Source of the DNA: Thalassorhabdomicrobium marinisediminis
GTDB lineage: Bacteria > Pseudomonadota > Alphaproteobacteria > Rhodobacterales > Rhodobacteraceae
Length of the DNA: 64,000 nt
NCBI RefSeq assembly: GCF_003072065.1
Contig: NZ_QCYG01000008.1
Span: 124,001-188,000, forward strand
Reading direction: 5' to 3'
Shown here one piece after another: positions 63,163 to 64,000 of this stretch (positions are counted from its first letter, which is position 1; every line of letters begins with the position of its first letter). The notes beneath the pieces are model-generated. The model was not told the origin of the DNA. It ran no database searches and worked only from the letters and a program-made list of their open reading frames with translations. A program made the position numbers and the translations under genes.

Positions 63163-64000
63163 TCAGCGTTCCGTGAGCTTCAACTCGATCCGCCGGTTCT
63201 GCGCGCGCGCGGCTTCCGTGTCGGCGGGGTTCACGGGCTGGTACTGCCCGAACCCGTTGGCCGACAGCCGGTTCGGCGGAATGCCAAGGGCGTTCACCAT
63301 GTAAAGCACCACCGACAGCGCGCGCGCCTGACTGAGTTCCCAGTTGTTGGCGAATTCGCCGGTCCCCGACAGGGGCACGTCGTCGGTGTGCCCGTCCACA
63401 CGGATCACCCAGTCGATTTCGTCCGGGATCTCGTCGGCCACCTCGCGAAGAATACCGGCGACCTTGGCGATTTCCGCCCGCCCGTCGGGGGACAGCGTGG
63501 CCGACCCCGGCTCGAACAACACCTCGGACGAGAAAACGAAGCGGTCGCCCACGATCCGTACCCCGTCGACGTCTTCCAGAACCTCGCGCAGAAGGCCGAG
63601 GAAGTCCGAACGGAACCGTTCCAATTCAAGCGCTTCCGAGGCCAGCCGTTCGCGCTCCGCCTCTTCCAGTGCCCGCGCACGGCGTTCCGCCAGAAGCGCG
63701 CGGGCCATGGCGGTGTTGAGGTTTTCGGTCAGGCTTTCGATCTGCACATTGGCCGAGGCGTCGGCGTCGTTGGCAAGGTCCAGCAGCCCCTGCAGGCGCG
63801 ACAGCTCATTGCGCAGGGTTGCCACCTGTTCGTTGAGAAGCGCCACCTGCCGCTGGCTTTCGGCAGACAAGGCCTCTTGCTCGGCCAGTGCGGAATTGGC
63901 CTGCGCCAGCAGCGCCGCCTGCCGCGCTTGTTCGCTGGCGCTGCTGTCCGCTTCCGTCTGGGTTCGGGCCAACGCCGCCACCGCTGCGGCCAGTTCATCG
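63163..64000 (-). CDS. OmpA/MotB-like peptidoglycan-binding protein, partial
   Basis: The gene runs off the right edge; its N-terminus is missing. The visible 278 or so residues are a long Ala/Glu/Leu coiled-coil (ASEQARQAALLAQ ... ALEEAERERLASEAL) followed by an OmpA-like domain with VDGHTDDVPL and NNWELSQARALSV. By analogy the missing part should carry one membrane helix, as in MotB-like wall-binding proteins. It converges with the M23 gene, 5 nt apart. Confidence 0.88.
   Translation of the reverse strand, partial: DELAAAVAALARTQTEADSSASEQARQAALLAQANSALAEQEALSAESQRQVALLNEQVATLRNELSRLQGLLDLANDADASANVQIESLTENLNTAMARALLAERRARALEEAERERLASEALELERFRSDFLGLLREVLEDVDGVRIVGDRFVFSSEVLFEPGSATLSPDGRAEIAKVAGILREVADEIPDEIDWVIRVDGHTDDVPLSGTGEFANNWELSQARALSVVLYMVNALGIPPNRLSANGFGQYQPVNPADTEAARAQNRRIELKLTER

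Overview
The window is high-G+C DNA carrying only chromosomal-type genes. It most likely comes from a marine alphaproteobacterium of the family Rhodobacteraceae (Roseobacter group). Evidence for this is the block ruvCAB - unknown gene - ybgC - tolQRAB - pal - cpoB - tilS - ftsH, an F1-only ATP synthase operon atpHAGDC without F0 genes, phosphatidylcholine synthase, DUF1127, DUF1150, DUF2161 and Hint-domain proteins, and a fused ATP sulfurylase/APS kinase. I see no rRNA or tRNA genes, insertion sequences, prophage, CRISPR array or plasmid functions.

Layout. 1-14137 (minus strand): one long run that reads, in transcription order, ruvC-ruvA-ruvB, a 208-aa unknown, ybgC, tolQ-tolR-tolA-tolB-pal-cpoB (envelope constriction machine), tilS, ftsH, fhs and folD (the last cut by the window edge). 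14138-23433: a DUF1127 gene with an FNR-like box, a small membrane protein, an MFS-prmA pair, priA, transaldolase-like fsa, DUF484-xerC, pcs and DUF3253. 23438-31436: ileS, ubiK, the tightly coupled lgt-midA-pgeF set, a very small basic ORF and a Hint-domain protein. 31445-35316: a thiol/sulfate neighbourhood with an Lrp-type regulator divergent from trxB, then an ORF that joins a MarR-like winged-helix domain in frame to ATP sulfurylase/APS kinase, preceded by two palindromes. 35390-42608: M14-type deacylase, DUF1150, hsp20 with a heat-shock-type promoter, DUF465, purEK, a lipase-like hydrolase, a NUDIX protein, and groESL with a CIRCE operator. 42804-52724: DUF2161, ppaC, a HAD protein, the MaoC-ribF-YcgN-ltaE run, a hydrolase/isomerase pair, prs, an H-type lectin and a drug-efflux-type MFS protein. 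52936-57793: atpHAGDC. 58126-64000: methyltransferase, gloB, clpA, an M23 peptidase and a truncated OmpA-like protein.

Many neighbours are translationally coupled through ATGA or TGATG overlaps: ruvC/ruvA, unknown/ybgC, tolA/tolB, DUF484/xerC, lgt/midA/pgeF, purE/purK, ribF/ycgN/ltaE, atpH/atpA and clpA/M23. The most unusual items are the winged-helix-Sat-CysC fusion ORF with its twin TGTTC-N6-GAACA palindromes, and a four-copy family of GC-rich hairpin elements with a conserved tail that lies 3' of genes in a constant orientation. All functional names rest on reading protein motifs by eye. No database search was run.
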